The notes: a model not told the origin generated them from the sequence alone. Positions 44,684 through 54,191 are shown, counted from the stretch's first letter. The stretch is 64,000 bases of DNA from Paenibacillus cellulositrophicus (GCF_009363095.1 NZ_CP045295.1:806001-870000), one strand, 5' to 3'. A program made the numbers and translations.

Positions 44684-45601
44684 ATGAACTATGAAGTAAA
44701 GGTTGACGTTTCACCGATTTACGAGCTGCTCAGCAGCTTTATGGTGTACATTTCGAAGAAATGGATTCGCAACCTCGACATCGGGCCCGAATGGATCGGT
44801 GAAGTGAGCGGCAAGCTTCCACCTGAAGTGACGTCCGCCCTAGGCCCGGCCGCAGCTTGGCCATTCGACGATTACGACGTGCTGTATGCCTGGGCGATTC
44901 ACCGCGCAAACGGCGATACCGTCCGCGCCTTTTTGGATTGTCTGCATGAAACGCCGGCAGAGGTGCTGTACGAAGCCGCCTCCCCTTACCTGCCTTCTTT
45001 AACCGTAAAGGAAGCTGAACGAATTCGTGATTCATATACACCGCTGCTCGAGTTATGGTATGAGCATTATTTCAAGCATGAGGAACCCGCCATTATCCCG
45101 CTGATCGAAGAGGATGCGGAGGAGAAGTGCATGCTGCTGACCAAGATGGAGCCCCATAGCCTGGTGGAGTACGCTTCCGGCGGGCTCGTGGTTGAAGACG
45201 TTCCCGGGCTGGAAACCATCGTGTTATTCCCGACCGTGCACAACCGCCCGATCAACGTTTACTGCTTTTACCGGAAAATGATGCTGATCCAGTATCCTGT
45301 CGACGTCCCTGAAGAACAGGAGGATGAGCCGCCGACCTGCCTGCTGCGCATGACGCATGCGCTGGCTGATCCGCAGCGGCTGCGCCTTCTGCGGTATGCG
45401 GCGGAGAAGCCGCGTTCCCTTGACGATATGATGCGGGATCTGAACCAGACCCAGGAGCTGCTTAAGCACCATTTGATGATCCTCAGGGTAGCCGGTCTGC
45501 TGCGCATCCATTTGGGTTCCTACAACACCGAGAAATTCAGCATTCGTCCGGACGGAGCGGCGGAGCTTCAGATGTTTCTGGAGTCCTACATCCGTCTTTA
45601 A
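44684..45601 (+). CDS. ArsR-like winged-helix regulator with long N-terminal domain
   Basis: A 305-residue protein. Residues about 225-285 form an ArsR-type winged helix (LADPQRLRLLRYAAEKPRSL, then LLKHHLMILRVAGLL). The first 220 residues are an uncharacterised mixed domain of the kind found in large ArsR-like regulators of Bacilli. It lacks obvious metal-binding cysteines. A HAD phosphatase gene follows after 13 bases, so they are probably one operon. The divergent MFS gene may be a target. Confidence 0.7.
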   Translation: MNYEVKVDVSPIYELLSSFMVYISKKWIRNLDIGPEWIGEVSGKLPPEVTSALGPAAAWPFDDYDVLYAWAIHRANGDTVRAFLDCLHETPAEVLYEAASPYLPSLTVKEAERIRDSYTPLLELWYEHYFKHEEPAIIPLIEEDAEEKCMLLTKMEPHSLVEYASGGLVVEDVPGLETIVLFPTVHNRPINVYCFYRKMMLIQYPVDVPEEQEDEPPTCLLRMTHALADPQRLRLLRYAAEKPRSLDDMMRDLNQTQELLKHHLMILRVAGLLRIHLGSYNTEKFSIRPDGAAELQMFLESYIRL

Positions 45602-45614
45602 GGAGTGACCTAAC

Positions 45615-46379
45615 GTGAAAGCACCTGAGCAGCATATTCTGTTCGATTTGGATGACACGCTGATCCACTGCAACAAGTATTTCGGCATCGTCCTCGGGGA
45701 GTTTTTTGAATGGGTACAACAATGGTTTAAGCCCCACCAGATCAAGACAGAAGAGATTCGCAGCAAGCAAATCGAAATCGACGTCGCGGCCGTCAGCCAA
45801 GCTGGCTTCAGCAGCGGCATCTTCCCCAAATCGCTGATCGAGACATACCGCTTCTTCAGCCGCAAGTTTAACCGCCCCGTTCAGCCGGACGAAGAACAAC
45901 AGCTGATGGAGCTCGGCTTGAGCGTGTACGAGCAGGAAGTGGAGCCCTATCCGGGCATGGTGGAGACGCTGGAGTCGCTGAAATCGAAGGGACATCACCT
46001 GTACTTGTATACCGGCGGGGAAACGGCGATACAACAGCGGAAGATTGACCAGATGAAGCTGAGCCAGTACTTCGACGACCGGATCTACATTACGCAGCAC
46101 AAAAACGAAGCGACGCTGGAGAACATCCTGAAGCAGGGCGGCTTCTACCGCCCTTCCACCTGGATGATCGGCAACTCCCTGCGCACCGATGTGATGCCGG
46201 CATTATCGGCAGGAATCCACAGCATCTATATCAAACAGCAGAACGAATGGATTTATAACATGGTGGAGCTGCAGAAGAAGCCGGACAGCTCCCTGTACAC
46301 GGTCACAAGCATCGAGGAAGTTCCCGAGGTTATTCACAGCAAGAGCATCGTAACTTCCGCGAACGCCTTGAGACAGTGA
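45615..46379 (+). CDS. HAD-superfamily hydrolase
   Basis: A 254-residue phosphatase-like protein beginning at GTG 45615 after AAGGAGTGACC. The nucleophile motif is LFDLDDTLIH; motif II is YTGGE, and motifs III/IV are WMIGNSLRTDVMPAL. A helical cap separates them. It is likely cytoplasmic, acting on a small phosphorylated metabolite that cannot be named. It is coupled to the ArsR-like gene. Confidence 0.82.
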   Translation: MKAPEQHILFDLDDTLIHCNKYFGIVLGEFFEWVQQWFKPHQIKTEEIRSKQIEIDVAAVSQAGFSSGIFPKSLIETYRFFSRKFNRPVQPDEEQQLMELGLSVYEQEVEPYPGMVETLESLKSKGHHLYLYTGGETAIQQRKIDQMKLSQYFDDRIYITQHKNEATLENILKQGGFYRPSTWMIGNSLRTDVMPALSAGIHSIYIKQQNEWIYNMVELQKKPDSSLYTVTSIEEVPEVIHSKSIVTSANALRQ

Positions 46380-46405
46380 ATGTGCCGCCTCTATAAAAAA
46401 GGCAA

Positions 46406-46439
46406 AAAAAGAGCGGGCCCGCCAGGGTCCGTTCTTTTT
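46406..46439. terminator. Terminator between HAD gene and topB
   Basis: An imperfect hairpin (AAAAAGAGCGGGCCC with GGGTCCGTTCTTTTT) has T runs on both strands. Confidence 0.65.
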
Positions 46440-46447
46440 GGTTTGAT

Positions 46448-48712
46448 TTATGTCGAACGCTCGAGGCTCAGCTTACCGGAACTTCGATCCTGCAGCACGA
46501 TCCGCGCTTTATACGATTCGCCGTTTCCGCTGAAGGACAGCAGCTGCGTACGGCCGGAAGCCAGCAGCGATTTCAGCATGTTGGCGCTGATTTTTTTGCC
46601 AGAGAACTCCTTCCAGATCACAAAGCCGCAGCCGTCTTTGAACGCGGTACAGCCGTAACCCTTTTTGCCTTCGATAATCTGGCCGTGGCAGCCCGGCCGC
46701 GGACATGGACCGTGTGTCAGCCGTTCCCCCGGCGGTGCGGGGGCCGCGGCAGCAGCGGCCGTTTCCGTGCGGGCCGTTCGCGAAGCGGTCCCTGTACCCC
46801 GCCTGCCCTTCCCTGCTGCCGACCTTGAGCGCGACTTCCCCCGACCTTGTTCCTGATCCGTACCGAAGAGCGAAGATGGCGCCGCCTGCTGGACACCAAC
46901 CTTCTCGATGATGGAGACCGTAAATTTGCGGACATTGTCCATAAATTTAACCGAGGCTGCCTCGCCCTTGGATATTTGATGCAGACGCCGCTCCCACTGC
47001 CCGGTCATCTCGGGAGAAGTCAATAGCTCAACGCCTGCCTGGCGAATGAGCTCGACCGCCGTCCGGCCCTTCTGGGTAATCGTGATCTTTTTGCCCTGCA
47101 TAGCGATATACCCGACCTTCTTCAGCCGTTCGATCGTCGCCGCCCGGGTGGCCGGCGTGCCGAGACCGCTGTCCTTCATCGCGTCACGCAGCTCGTCGTT
47201 TTCAATCGTCCGGCCCGCGCTTTCCATCGCCTTCAGAAGGGTGCCCTCCGTATAGCTCTTTGGCGGCTGCGTGGCTTTCTCTTTGGCTTCGCTCTTGCCG
47301 CATTTCACCGGCTTCTCGGGATCCAGATCGAAAGCCCGGTCATTCCACTCCAGATTTTCTTCCTCTTCCTCCTGCTTTGCGGATTTCGTTTTCTTCCCGC
47401 TCTTATCGGTGCTCGGCATCAGCACCTTCCATCCCAGCGACAGCAGCTCCTTCACGTTCGTTTTGAACAGGTCCCCCTCGACTTCGGTCAGGACGGTATG
47501 CTGCTTGTACAAGGCGGGCGGATAGAACTGGGACAAAAACCGCAGGATGATCAGGTCGTACAGCTGCTGTTCCTCCTTGCCCAGCTGGCCGGGCCGCTTA
47601 AGCGTCGGCAGGATGGCATGGTGATCCTCAACCTTCTCCGGATTGCAGATCGCCTTGTTGTTCTTGTGCACCAGGGATGCGTTGGCCCCTTCAGCCTGTT
47701 CCTGATATGAAGTGGATTTCAGCATATGCAGCGCCTTATGCATCCCTTCAATATTTTGCTCATTGACGTAATTCGAGTTGGTCCGCGGATATGAAATCAC
47801 CTTATGCCGTTCATACAATGCCTGCGCGATGTCCAGCGTCTTCTTGGCGGAGAAACCGAACTTGGCGTTTGCGTCCCGCTGCAGCAGCGTCAGGTCGTAC
47901 AGCTTAAAAGGATACTCCTTCGTATCTTTCACTTCGTATTTGGCGATTTTGCCTTCCTTCCCTTTGACCCTCGCGGCAATCGCCTCAGCCTTCTCCTTGG
48001 AGGTCAGCCGGTCTCCCTGCCACGTTCCCGTGTACTCCAGCGCCTCTTGGCGAAAATGAGCCTTAACCTCGTAATACGTCAGAGATTCAAACGACTCGAT
48101 TTCCTTCTGCCGGTCATAAATGAGCGCCAGCACGGGCGTCTGAACCCGCCCGACGGACAGCAGGGTGTTATGCTTGGTTGTAAACGCCCGGGTCGCGTTC
48201 ATGCCGATAAGCCAGTCGGCCTCGCTGCGGGCCCTGGCGGCCTGCGTCAAATTTTCGAACTCCTCGGCGGCGCGCAGCTCCCTGAAGCCCTGGGCGATGC
48301 TCTCCGCGGTCAGGTCCGAAATCCACAGCCGCCGGACGGGCTGCTTCAGCTTCAGCTGCTGCTGAATCAGTGCAAAGATGTACTGCCCCTCCCGTCCCGC
48401 ATCGCAGGCATTCACGATCCGGTCGCAGCGTTTTGCCAGCTCCCCGATCGTTTTCAGCTGGTCTTTCGTTTTATAATGCGGCACGATTTTGAATTGGTCG
48501 GGCATGATCGGCAGATCACGAAAGTTCCATTTCTTGTACCGGTCATCATAGGCATCCGGCTCTGCCAAACCGACGAGATGTCCGATGGCCCAGGTAATAA
48601 TATACTGCTCCCCCTCCAGATAGGAACGGGCATTCTTCGCCCTCGGCTCAATGACTGCGGCAATGTTGCGCCCCATATCCGGTTTTTCTGCTATGACTAG
48701 AGTTTTCAACAA
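46448..48712 (-). CDS. topB: DNA topoisomerase III
   Basis: A 754-residue type IA topoisomerase starting at TTG 48712. The Toprim domain begins LKTLVIAEKPDMGRN, with DAGREGQYIF. The active-site region has VISYPRTNSNYV, whose Tyr is the DNA-linking residue. Near the C-terminus an Ala/Arg/Thr-rich linker leads to one zinc-ribbon-like motif (CPRPGCHGQ with C-x6-C). It separates DNA strands at recombination and replication ends. No plasmid or conjugation genes are nearby, so this is probably the chromosomal copy. Confidence 0.92.
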   Translation of the reverse strand: MLKTLVIAEKPDMGRNIAAVIEPRAKNARSYLEGEQYIITWAIGHLVGLAEPDAYDDRYKKWNFRDLPIMPDQFKIVPHYKTKDQLKTIGELAKRCDRIVNACDAGREGQYIFALIQQQLKLKQPVRRLWISDLTAESIAQGFRELRAAEEFENLTQAARARSEADWLIGMNATRAFTTKHNTLLSVGRVQTPVLALIYDRQKEIESFESLTYYEVKAHFRQEALEYTGTWQGDRLTSKEKAEAIAARVKGKEGKIAKYEVKDTKEYPFKLYDLTLLQRDANAKFGFSAKKTLDIAQALYERHKVISYPRTNSNYVNEQNIEGMHKALHMLKSTSYQEQAEGANASLVHKNNKAICNPEKVEDHHAILPTLKRPGQLGKEEQQLYDLIILRFLSQFYPPALYKQHTVLTEVEGDLFKTNVKELLSLGWKVLMPSTDKSGKKTKSAKQEEEEENLEWNDRAFDLDPEKPVKCGKSEAKEKATQPPKSYTEGTLLKAMESAGRTIENDELRDAMKDSGLGTPATRAATIERLKKVGYIAMQGKKITITQKGRTAVELIRQAGVELLTSPEMTGQWERRLHQISKGEAASVKFMDNVRKFTVSIIEKVGVQQAAPSSLFGTDQEQGRGKSRSRSAAGKGRRGTGTASRTARTETAAAAAAPAPPGERLTHGPCPRPGCHGQIIEGKKGYGCTAFKDGCGFVIWKEFSGKKISANMLKSLLASGRTQLLSFSGNGESYKARIVLQDRSSGKLSLERST

Positions 48713-48734
48713 TCATTCGCTCCCCGCATGGAAA

Positions 48735-48763
48735 AAGGCCGAGAATAGCTGCTCCCGGCCGGT
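48735..48763 (-). terminator. Terminator of the DrrAB-like transporter genes
   Basis: On the minus strand GGCCGGGA pairs with TTCTCGGCC, followed by a TTTTT run. Confidence 0.6.
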
Positions 48764-48958
48764 TTATTCATGGATAACTTCCACGTTCTGATAGAATTGA
48801 CTCTAAATTATGATAGCATACGAGAGGCCCGTTTTTCAATGCAAGCGGGAAAGCCTTTAGAGAGTCATCTCTTGGCGGCGGGGCCTCCCGCTCCATAGAT
48901 CGGGGAGGGTTACAATCAAAGCAGTGCCAGTCCCTGACGAAGTTTTCTTTGGTTTCGG

Positions 48959-49780
48959 TCACTTGCTTTTTTTGCGGTAAAGCTGAAATGCAAGCGGCAT
49001 AAACACGGCAATGATACATCCCAAGCTTATCAGCGTGGTTGTCATGGCAGCCGTACCCGCCGTACCGTGTATCAATGCCCGGGCGGATGCGGAAGCCAGG
49101 CTGACGGGATTGTAAGCAACGACCGGACCCAGCCAATCCGGCATGGTGGACGTATCGGCAAACACGTTGCTCGTAAACATGAGCGGATACAGCACGAGAT
49201 AGGACATCGTCGTGAGCGATTCGGTTTTCCGCACGGTCAACCCCAGGCAAGCAAAAATCCAGCTGAAACTGAAAGCATAAAGCATGACGAGCAGCATGGA
49301 CAACAGCACTCCAGACCATCCCGCTTCCGGACGGAATCCTAGCAGCATTCCGAGCCCTAACGTCGTAATGAGCCCCACGGCGAAGGAAACGAGGTTGATG
49401 GCCATCGTGCCGATGATCGCAGCGGGCTGCCATAACGGCAGCGTTCGAAATCGGTTGAAGACACCGCGTTCGATATCTGTTTTGAGATTGATGCCGATGT
49501 ACACCGTCATGGTGGTGACGGTATACACCATCATGCCCGGCAGCAGATACTGCAGGTAATTTCCCGTTGATCCGGAGATGGCGCCGCCGAACAAATACGT
49601 AAAGATCAGCAGAAAGACCGCCGGGAAAATAATCGAATCGATCGCTAAATAAGCCGCGTTGCCGCTCGTTTTCCGCCATGATCGCCAAATAAAGGTCAAT
49701 ACCGCCTGCGGCGCACTCGGCCGCGGCGGGCGCTCCCTCAAGTTCAGGGCGGCCAGCATTTTGGACTGTGGTTCGCTCAT
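48959..49780 (-). CDS. ABC-2 type permease (DrrB-like)
   Basis: A 273-residue membrane protein with six spans of the ABC-2 family. GMMVYTVTTMTVYIGINLKTDIERG and FNRFRTLPLWQPAAIIG are typical of daunorubicin-resistance-type permeases. Its ATG overlaps the ATPase stop by four bases. Together they form a probable exporter of lipophilic compounds. Confidence 0.85.
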   Translation of the reverse strand: MSEPQSKMLAALNLRERPPRPSAPQAVLTFIWRSWRKTSGNAAYLAIDSIIFPAVFLLIFTYLFGGAISGSTGNYLQYLLPGMMVYTVTTMTVYIGINLKTDIERGVFNRFRTLPLWQPAAIIGTMAINLVSFAVGLITTLGLGMLLGFRPEAGWSGVLLSMLLVMLYAFSFSWIFACLGLTVRKTESLTTMSYLVLYPLMFTSNVFADTSTMPDWLGPVVAYNPVSLASASARALIHGTAGTAAMTTTLISLGCIIAVFMPLAFQLYRKKSK

Positions 49781-50748
49781 TGGTTCTCCTCCTTCAAAGT
49801 TTCTGCTCGAGCGCTCCTGCCGGTCAGCGTGAGAAAAACCTCATCAAGACTAGGCTCTCCAAGCGAATATTGGTGCGTATAAATGCCTGCCTCACTGAGT
49901 TCCGTCAGCGCCAGCGCAGCCTGCCGCGGATCGGAGACTTGAGCCGATAGTTCGGCGGGGTTCGCATGAAGCCTGGCTTCTGTTCGAAGCACGCGCCGCA
50001 GGACCTGCTCGGCTTCCCCCCGCTGCTTCGGATCGGCCAGCCGGATTTGAATCGAGCCTGAACCGATGGAAGCCTTTAGTTCGGCGGGCGTTCCTTCGGC
50101 GATGACGGAGCCCCCGCCGATCACTGCCACGCGGTCCGCAAGCTGGTCCGCTTCCTCCAGATACTGGGTCGTCAACACCACGGTTGTGCCATGGTCTACC
50201 AAAGCGCGCACGATATCCCACACTTCGCTGCGGCTCCGCGGATCTAGACCGGTCGTCGGTTCGTCCAAAAACAGAAGGTCCGGGGCGACGAGCATCGCCG
50301 CCGCAATATCCAGCCTCCTCCGCATGCCCCCGGAATACTTTCCGGCCGAACGCCCGGCCGCATCGGTCAGGCCAAATGCATCCAACAGCTGTTCGGCCCG
50401 CACTTTGGCTGTTTTGGCGGAATAACCCGCCAGCCTGCCGAAGAGGACCAGATTATCGCGGCCGCTCATCCCCTCGTCCACCGCGGCGAATTGCCCGGTG
50501 AGCCCGATCCTTCGGCGCACGGCATCGGCATCCCGCACGACGTCGAGTCCAAAGATCCGGACCGAACCGGAATCCGGTGCGAGCAGCGTGGACAAAATGC
50601 CGATCAGCGTCGTCTTACCTGCCCCGTTGGGGCCGAGTACGCCGTACACGGTTCCCTGCTCAACCCGCAGGTCCAATCCCTTCAGAACATCCTCCTTGCC
50701 GTAAGCTTTTCTTAACCCGCGCACGTCAACGGCTGCTTCTTGTTTCAT
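49777..50748 (-). CDS. ABC transporter ATP-binding protein (DrrA-like)
   Basis: A 323-residue ATPase. Walker A is GPNGAGKTT, the signature YSGGMRRRLDIAAAM and Walker B LLFLDEPTTGLDPRSR. The extra C-terminal domain of about 90 residues, ending LDEVFLTLTGRSA, is typical of the DrrA family. AGGAGGTAGAAC precedes the ATG. It is divergent from a MerR-type regulator that may control it. Confidence 0.88.
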   Translation of the reverse strand: MKQEAAVDVRGLRKAYGKEDVLKGLDLRVEQGTVYGVLGPNGAGKTTLIGILSTLLAPDSGSVRIFGLDVVRDADAVRRRIGLTGQFAAVDEGMSGRDNLVLFGRLAGYSAKTAKVRAEQLLDAFGLTDAAGRSAGKYSGGMRRRLDIAAAMLVAPDLLFLDEPTTGLDPRSRSEVWDIVRALVDHGTTVVLTTQYLEEADQLADRVAVIGGGSVIAEGTPAELKASIGSGSIQIRLADPKQRGEAEQVLRRVLRTEARLHANPAELSAQVSDPRQAALALTELSEAGIYTHQYSLGEPSLDEVFLTLTGRSARAETLKEENQ

Positions 50749-50889
50749 GTTCTACCTCCTACCTAGCGCTTGAAATTCAACTTACACCCAAATTTTATAA
50801 CACTCATGCAAATGGGAAAGCTGGCTTAAATTTTCACTGGAATTCACAGTAACCCTGTAACGGAACATTATCATTTCACTTAAAGCTTT

Positions 50890-50918
50890 TTGTGCAGTGT
50901 TTTCCGGCATGTTATCCT
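50890..50918 (+). promoter_or_regulatory. Sigma-A-type promoter of the tandem-MerR gene
   Basis: TTGTGC and TATCCT are separated by 17 bases, about 45 bases before the ATG at 50963. Confidence 0.5.
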
Positions 50919-50962
50919 TGGGGGGAGTGAAAATCGTCCAAGCGCAAAAGGAGGAAAGGGAA

Positions 50963-51748
50963 ATGCGTTATTATAAGCCGATCGAAATCGCCAGGGAATT
51001 GTATATCAGCACAAGCGCCCTGCGCCACTATGAATCTTGGGGGGTAGTCCCCGAGCCGGAGCGGTCGGATAACGGCTACCGCCTGTACACCCAGCTGCAC
51101 CTGGCTTATTTCCGCTGCCTGCGGGCTATGTTTTCAGGATTCGGCGTCGGGATTACCTCTGAAGTGCTTCGCTTGATTCAACAGCGTGACATGGACGGAG
51201 CCTTCTGGCTCGTCAATCAGGAGCAGGCTCGTCTGCAGCATGAAAAAACGGTTGCCGAACAGACCCTGGCTTTGCTCCAGAATCCCGAACTGCCGCTTGT
51301 CTCGGGCAAACGATTGAAGGGCCGCATGACGATCGGCGAAGCAGCTGAGCTTACGGATGTGCAGCCCTCGGCGATCCGGCATTGGGAAAAAGAAGGGCTG
51401 ATCCAGCCGGAACGGGATCCCGAAAACGGGTACAGGCTGTTTACCCCCACGCATGTCCGGCAAATTTTGCTGATTCGTACATTAAGGAAGACGGTTTATG
51501 TGCTGGAAAACATGAAAGAAATTGTGCATGGCGTCGAGCAGCACAGCGTTGAGAAAGCGAAGAAAGTGACGTTGGAGGCGTTATCGAGTATCCATGACCG
51601 AAACCGGCGGCAGTTCTTCGGGGTTCACTTGCTGGTCGAGCTGTGCATCGAAGAAGGACTGATCGATCCGGTAGAATACATTAAAGGCTTGTGGTTTGAT
51701 TATTTCCAGAAAGCCAAAGCGGAAAAAGCACCCGGCGAAGCTCCATGA
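50963..51748 (+). CDS. Regulator with two MerR-type DNA-binding domains
   Basis: A 261-residue protein from the ATG at 50963, preceded by AAAGGAGGAAAGGGAA; the frame opens 22 codons earlier. Two separate MerR winged helices are visible. Residues about 4-72 contain LYISTSALRHYESWG and NGYRLYT; residues about 122-190 contain TDVQPSAIRHWEKEG and NGYRLFT. The units are about 119 residues apart. It is divergent from the DrrAB-like exporter and a likely controller of it. No metal-binding cysteine pair is seen, and the ligand is unknown. Confidence 0.85.
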   Translation: MRYYKPIEIARELYISTSALRHYESWGVVPEPERSDNGYRLYTQLHLAYFRCLRAMFSGFGVGITSEVLRLIQQRDMDGAFWLVNQEQARLQHEKTVAEQTLALLQNPELPLVSGKRLKGRMTIGEAAELTDVQPSAIRHWEKEGLIQPERDPENGYRLFTPTHVRQILLIRTLRKTVYVLENMKEIVHGVEQHSVEKAKKVTLEALSSIHDRNRRQFFGVHLLVELCIEEGLIDPVEYIKGLWFDYFQKAKAEKAPGEAP

Positions 51749-51850
51749 AAAGGGAGCCCTCGCTTCGGATGCATTTTTTAACTTAACTCTGTATCAGCAG
51801 CTCCCCATTGGATAATCCCAGACCTTGGGAGAGCATGATGTTTTTAAAGA

Positions 51851-51869
51851 GGCAGGTTGATAGCCTGCC
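51851..51869 (-). terminator. Hairpin after the acetyltransferase gene
   Basis: GGCAGG and CCTGCC with a 7-base loop; the minus strand continues TCTTTAAAAAC. Confidence 0.5.
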
Positions 51870-51873
51870 CATT

Positions 51874-52317
51874 TCACCGTTTCAGCTCCAAATGCAGGAG
51901 CGGGAACGGCCGTCCGGAGCCATCCAGCTCGGACCTTCCCGTCCGTACAAATCCATACCGCTGATAAAATGCGTATGCCCCGTCGTTCTGCTCGTTGACG
52001 TCGACCCGCAGCCGGCTTCCCTTCAGCTGCTCCGCATACCGGAGTAAACGGGTGCCGATGCCTTGTCCATGCCGGTCGGGATCGACGAACAGCATTTCCA
52101 CCATACTGCCGTCCAGCCCGATGAAGCCCAAGGGGACGCCGCTGTCATCCTTTTCCACCCACACCTCCACATGCTTCAGCGCCTGCTCGTCTACAATCCG
52201 GCGGTAAAACGCGATATCTGTCTCGGTTAAAAAGGCATGTGTCTCACGAACCGCCCGGTACCACAACTCTACCAAATAATCATGATCCTCTTCCCGATAA
52301 GCCGTTATTTGTCCCAT
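51874..52317 (-). CDS. GNAT-family N-acetyltransferase
   Basis: A 147-residue protein from the ATG at 52317, preceded by AAGGAGGCAGAAATCG. The acetyl-CoA loop is DPDRHGQGIGTRLLRYAEQ, followed by VDVNEQNDGAYAFYQRYGF, as in YjaB/RimI-like enzymes. The substrate is unknown. Confidence 0.8.
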   Translation of the reverse strand: MGQITAYREEDHDYLVELWYRAVRETHAFLTETDIAFYRRIVDEQALKHVEVWVEKDDSGVPLGFIGLDGSMVEMLFVDPDRHGQGIGTRLLRYAEQLKGSRLRVDVNEQNDGAYAFYQRYGFVRTGRSELDGSGRPFPLLHLELKR

Positions 52318-52355
52318 CGATTTCTGCCTCCTTACATGGTATTTGACCTGATACA

Positions 52356-52394
52356 GAAAAAACAGCAGCCCCGCCAACAATGCGGAGCTGCTGT
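52356..52394 (-). terminator. Terminator of gltD
   Basis: ACAGCAGC and GCTGCTGT arms with an inner CGC/GCG pair; a T run follows on the minus strand. Confidence 0.75.
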
Positions 52395-52425
52395 CCTATC
52401 AAACCCGGGTCATGAGCCGACGATC

Positions 52426-53913
52426 TTATACCAGCACTGTCGAGCCCATCAAATATTTGTCCACTTCACGGGCAGCTTCGCGGCCTTCGTTGATGGCCCA
52501 TACGACCAAGCTTTGGCCGCGGCGCATGTCGCCGGCTGCGAAAACTTTGTCCACGTTTGTGTTGTATTTACCCTTCCGCGCTTTTACATTCGAGCGGCGG
52601 TCCGTTTCAAGGCCGAGCTGTTCGGTAATCGTCTGCTCCGGTCCGTCGAAGCCGATGGCGATCAGCGCCATTTGCGCTTTGAATACCCGCTCCGTTCCCG
52701 GAATCGGCTGGTAGATTTTACGCCCGGTTTCGTCCACCATCCGCTGAATTTGAACGGTGTGCAGCTCTTGGAGGTTTCCTTCGTCATCACCCACAAATTT
52801 GGTGGTCATGATGGAAAATTCGCGCGGATCGCTGCCGAAGACCGCTTTCGCCTCTTCCTGGGCGTAATCCAGCGTGTATACGTTCGGGAACTGCGGCCAA
52901 GGGTTGTTGATCGGATCGCGCTCCAGCGGCGCCTTCTCATGCGTACCAAACTGCGTTATGCTTGCACAGCCATGACGGAGTGCTGTTGCAACGCAGTCCG
53001 AACCGGTGTCGCCGCCGCCGATCACGATGACGTCTTTCCCTTCTGCGGAGATGTAGTTCCCGTCGGCAAGACCCGAGTCCAGAAAGCTCTTGATCGTACC
53101 GTTCAAGTACGTCATGGCATAATGAACCCCGTTCAGATCGCTGCCTTCAATGTTGAATTCGCGCGGTTTGGTGGCTCCGCCGCACAACACGACTGCATCA
53201 TAGTCGTCAACGAGCTGCTGTGCAGGAATGTCCTTGCCGATTTCGGTATTCGTAATAAACTGGATGCCTTCTGCTGCGAGCAGGTCCACACGGCGCTGAA
53301 CAACGGATTTGTCGAGCTTCATCGACGGGATGCCGTACATCAGCAGGCCGCCGATGCGGTCCGCACGCTCGTACACCGTCACGCTGTGGCCCGCTTTGTT
53401 CAGCTGTGCCGCCGCGGCCAGTCCTGCCGGGCCCGAGCCCACGACCGCCACGCGTTTGCCTGTACGTTTCTCCGGTGGGTTTGGCACAACCCATCCTTCT
53501 TCAAATCCTTTATCAATAATGGCCTGCTCGATCGTCTTGATCGTTACCGGCTGGCCGATCAGGCCGACGGTACAAGAGCCTTCGCATGGAGCAGGACAAA
53601 TCCGGCCGGTGAACTCCGGAAAGTTGTTCGTTTTATGCAGGCGCTCCAGCGCTTCTCTCCACAAGCCGCGGTAGATGAGGTTGTTCCATTCCGGAATCAA
53701 ATTGTTGACCGGGCAGCCCGAGGTGCCTCCAGCCATATCGATTCCCGTATGACAGTAAGGTGTTCCGCAATCCATACAGCGTGCGCCCTGGGTGCGCAGT
53801 TCTTCTTCGGACATATGTTTATGGAACTCTTCCCAATCCTTAATCCGCTCTGCAGGATCGCGATCCGCCGGAAGCTGGCGGCTGTACTCCATAAAGCCTG
53901 TTGGTGTTGACAT
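52426..53913 (-). CDS. gltD: Glutamate synthase small subunit (NADPH)
   Basis: A 495-residue flavoprotein. N-terminal cysteine clusters for Fe-S centres (CMDCGTPYCHTG and CPAPCEGSC) precede an FAD site (VVGSGPAGLAAAAQL) and an NADPH site (VIGGGDTGSDCVATALR). It passes electrons from NADPH to the large subunit, which makes glutamate from glutamine and 2-oxoglutarate. The gltA/gltB large-subunit gene is not next to it: the preceding gene is dihydrofolate reductase. GGGGG ten bases before the ATG is the likely ribosome site. Confidence 0.92.
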   Translation of the reverse strand: MSTPTGFMEYSRQLPADRDPAERIKDWEEFHKHMSEEELRTQGARCMDCGTPYCHTGIDMAGGTSGCPVNNLIPEWNNLIYRGLWREALERLHKTNNFPEFTGRICPAPCEGSCTVGLIGQPVTIKTIEQAIIDKGFEEGWVVPNPPEKRTGKRVAVVGSGPAGLAAAAQLNKAGHSVTVYERADRIGGLLMYGIPSMKLDKSVVQRRVDLLAAEGIQFITNTEIGKDIPAQQLVDDYDAVVLCGGATKPREFNIEGSDLNGVHYAMTYLNGTIKSFLDSGLADGNYISAEGKDVIVIGGGDTGSDCVATALRHGCASITQFGTHEKAPLERDPINNPWPQFPNVYTLDYAQEEAKAVFGSDPREFSIMTTKFVGDDEGNLQELHTVQIQRMVDETGRKIYQPIPGTERVFKAQMALIAIGFDGPEQTITEQLGLETDRRSNVKARKGKYNTNVDKVFAAGDMRRGQSLVVWAINEGREAAREVDKYLMGSTVLV

Positions 53914-53964
53914 GACGCATTTTCCCCCATCCGTTCTTTTCTATCTTGTTGAAAGTTACTTCCT

Positions 53965-54096
53965 ATCTATCACATTAACGACACGTAGATAGATTGAACC
54001 CGAGCCTGTGCATGTATTATCCCCTTACCACGGCGCAGCTTTCGTGTTAGAGCATGATACGCTCAAGTTCATTCTACATAGATATTTCAATTATAG
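53965..54096 (-). promoter_or_regulatory. Candidate promoter and hairpin in the gltD leader
   Basis: A TATAAT box on the minus strand (54091-54096) lies about 180 bases upstream of gltD, without a clear -35. Downstream in the leader ATCTATC (53965-53971) and GATAGAT (53988-53994) form an inverted repeat with a 16-base loop. It could be a regulator site or an RNA hairpin. Confidence 0.3.
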
Positions 54097-54191
54097 TATC
54101 ATTTGAAACTTTGAATATTAAATGGATTATCCGCATAATTATTTGTACTATTTCACATCGAGATCACATGTCATGATAACATGAATTTCGG

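Noticed and set aside
48959..51748. Antibiotic biosynthesis cluster suggested by the DrrAB-like pair
   Set aside because: No biosynthetic genes flank the transporter; such exporters are common as stand-alone units.
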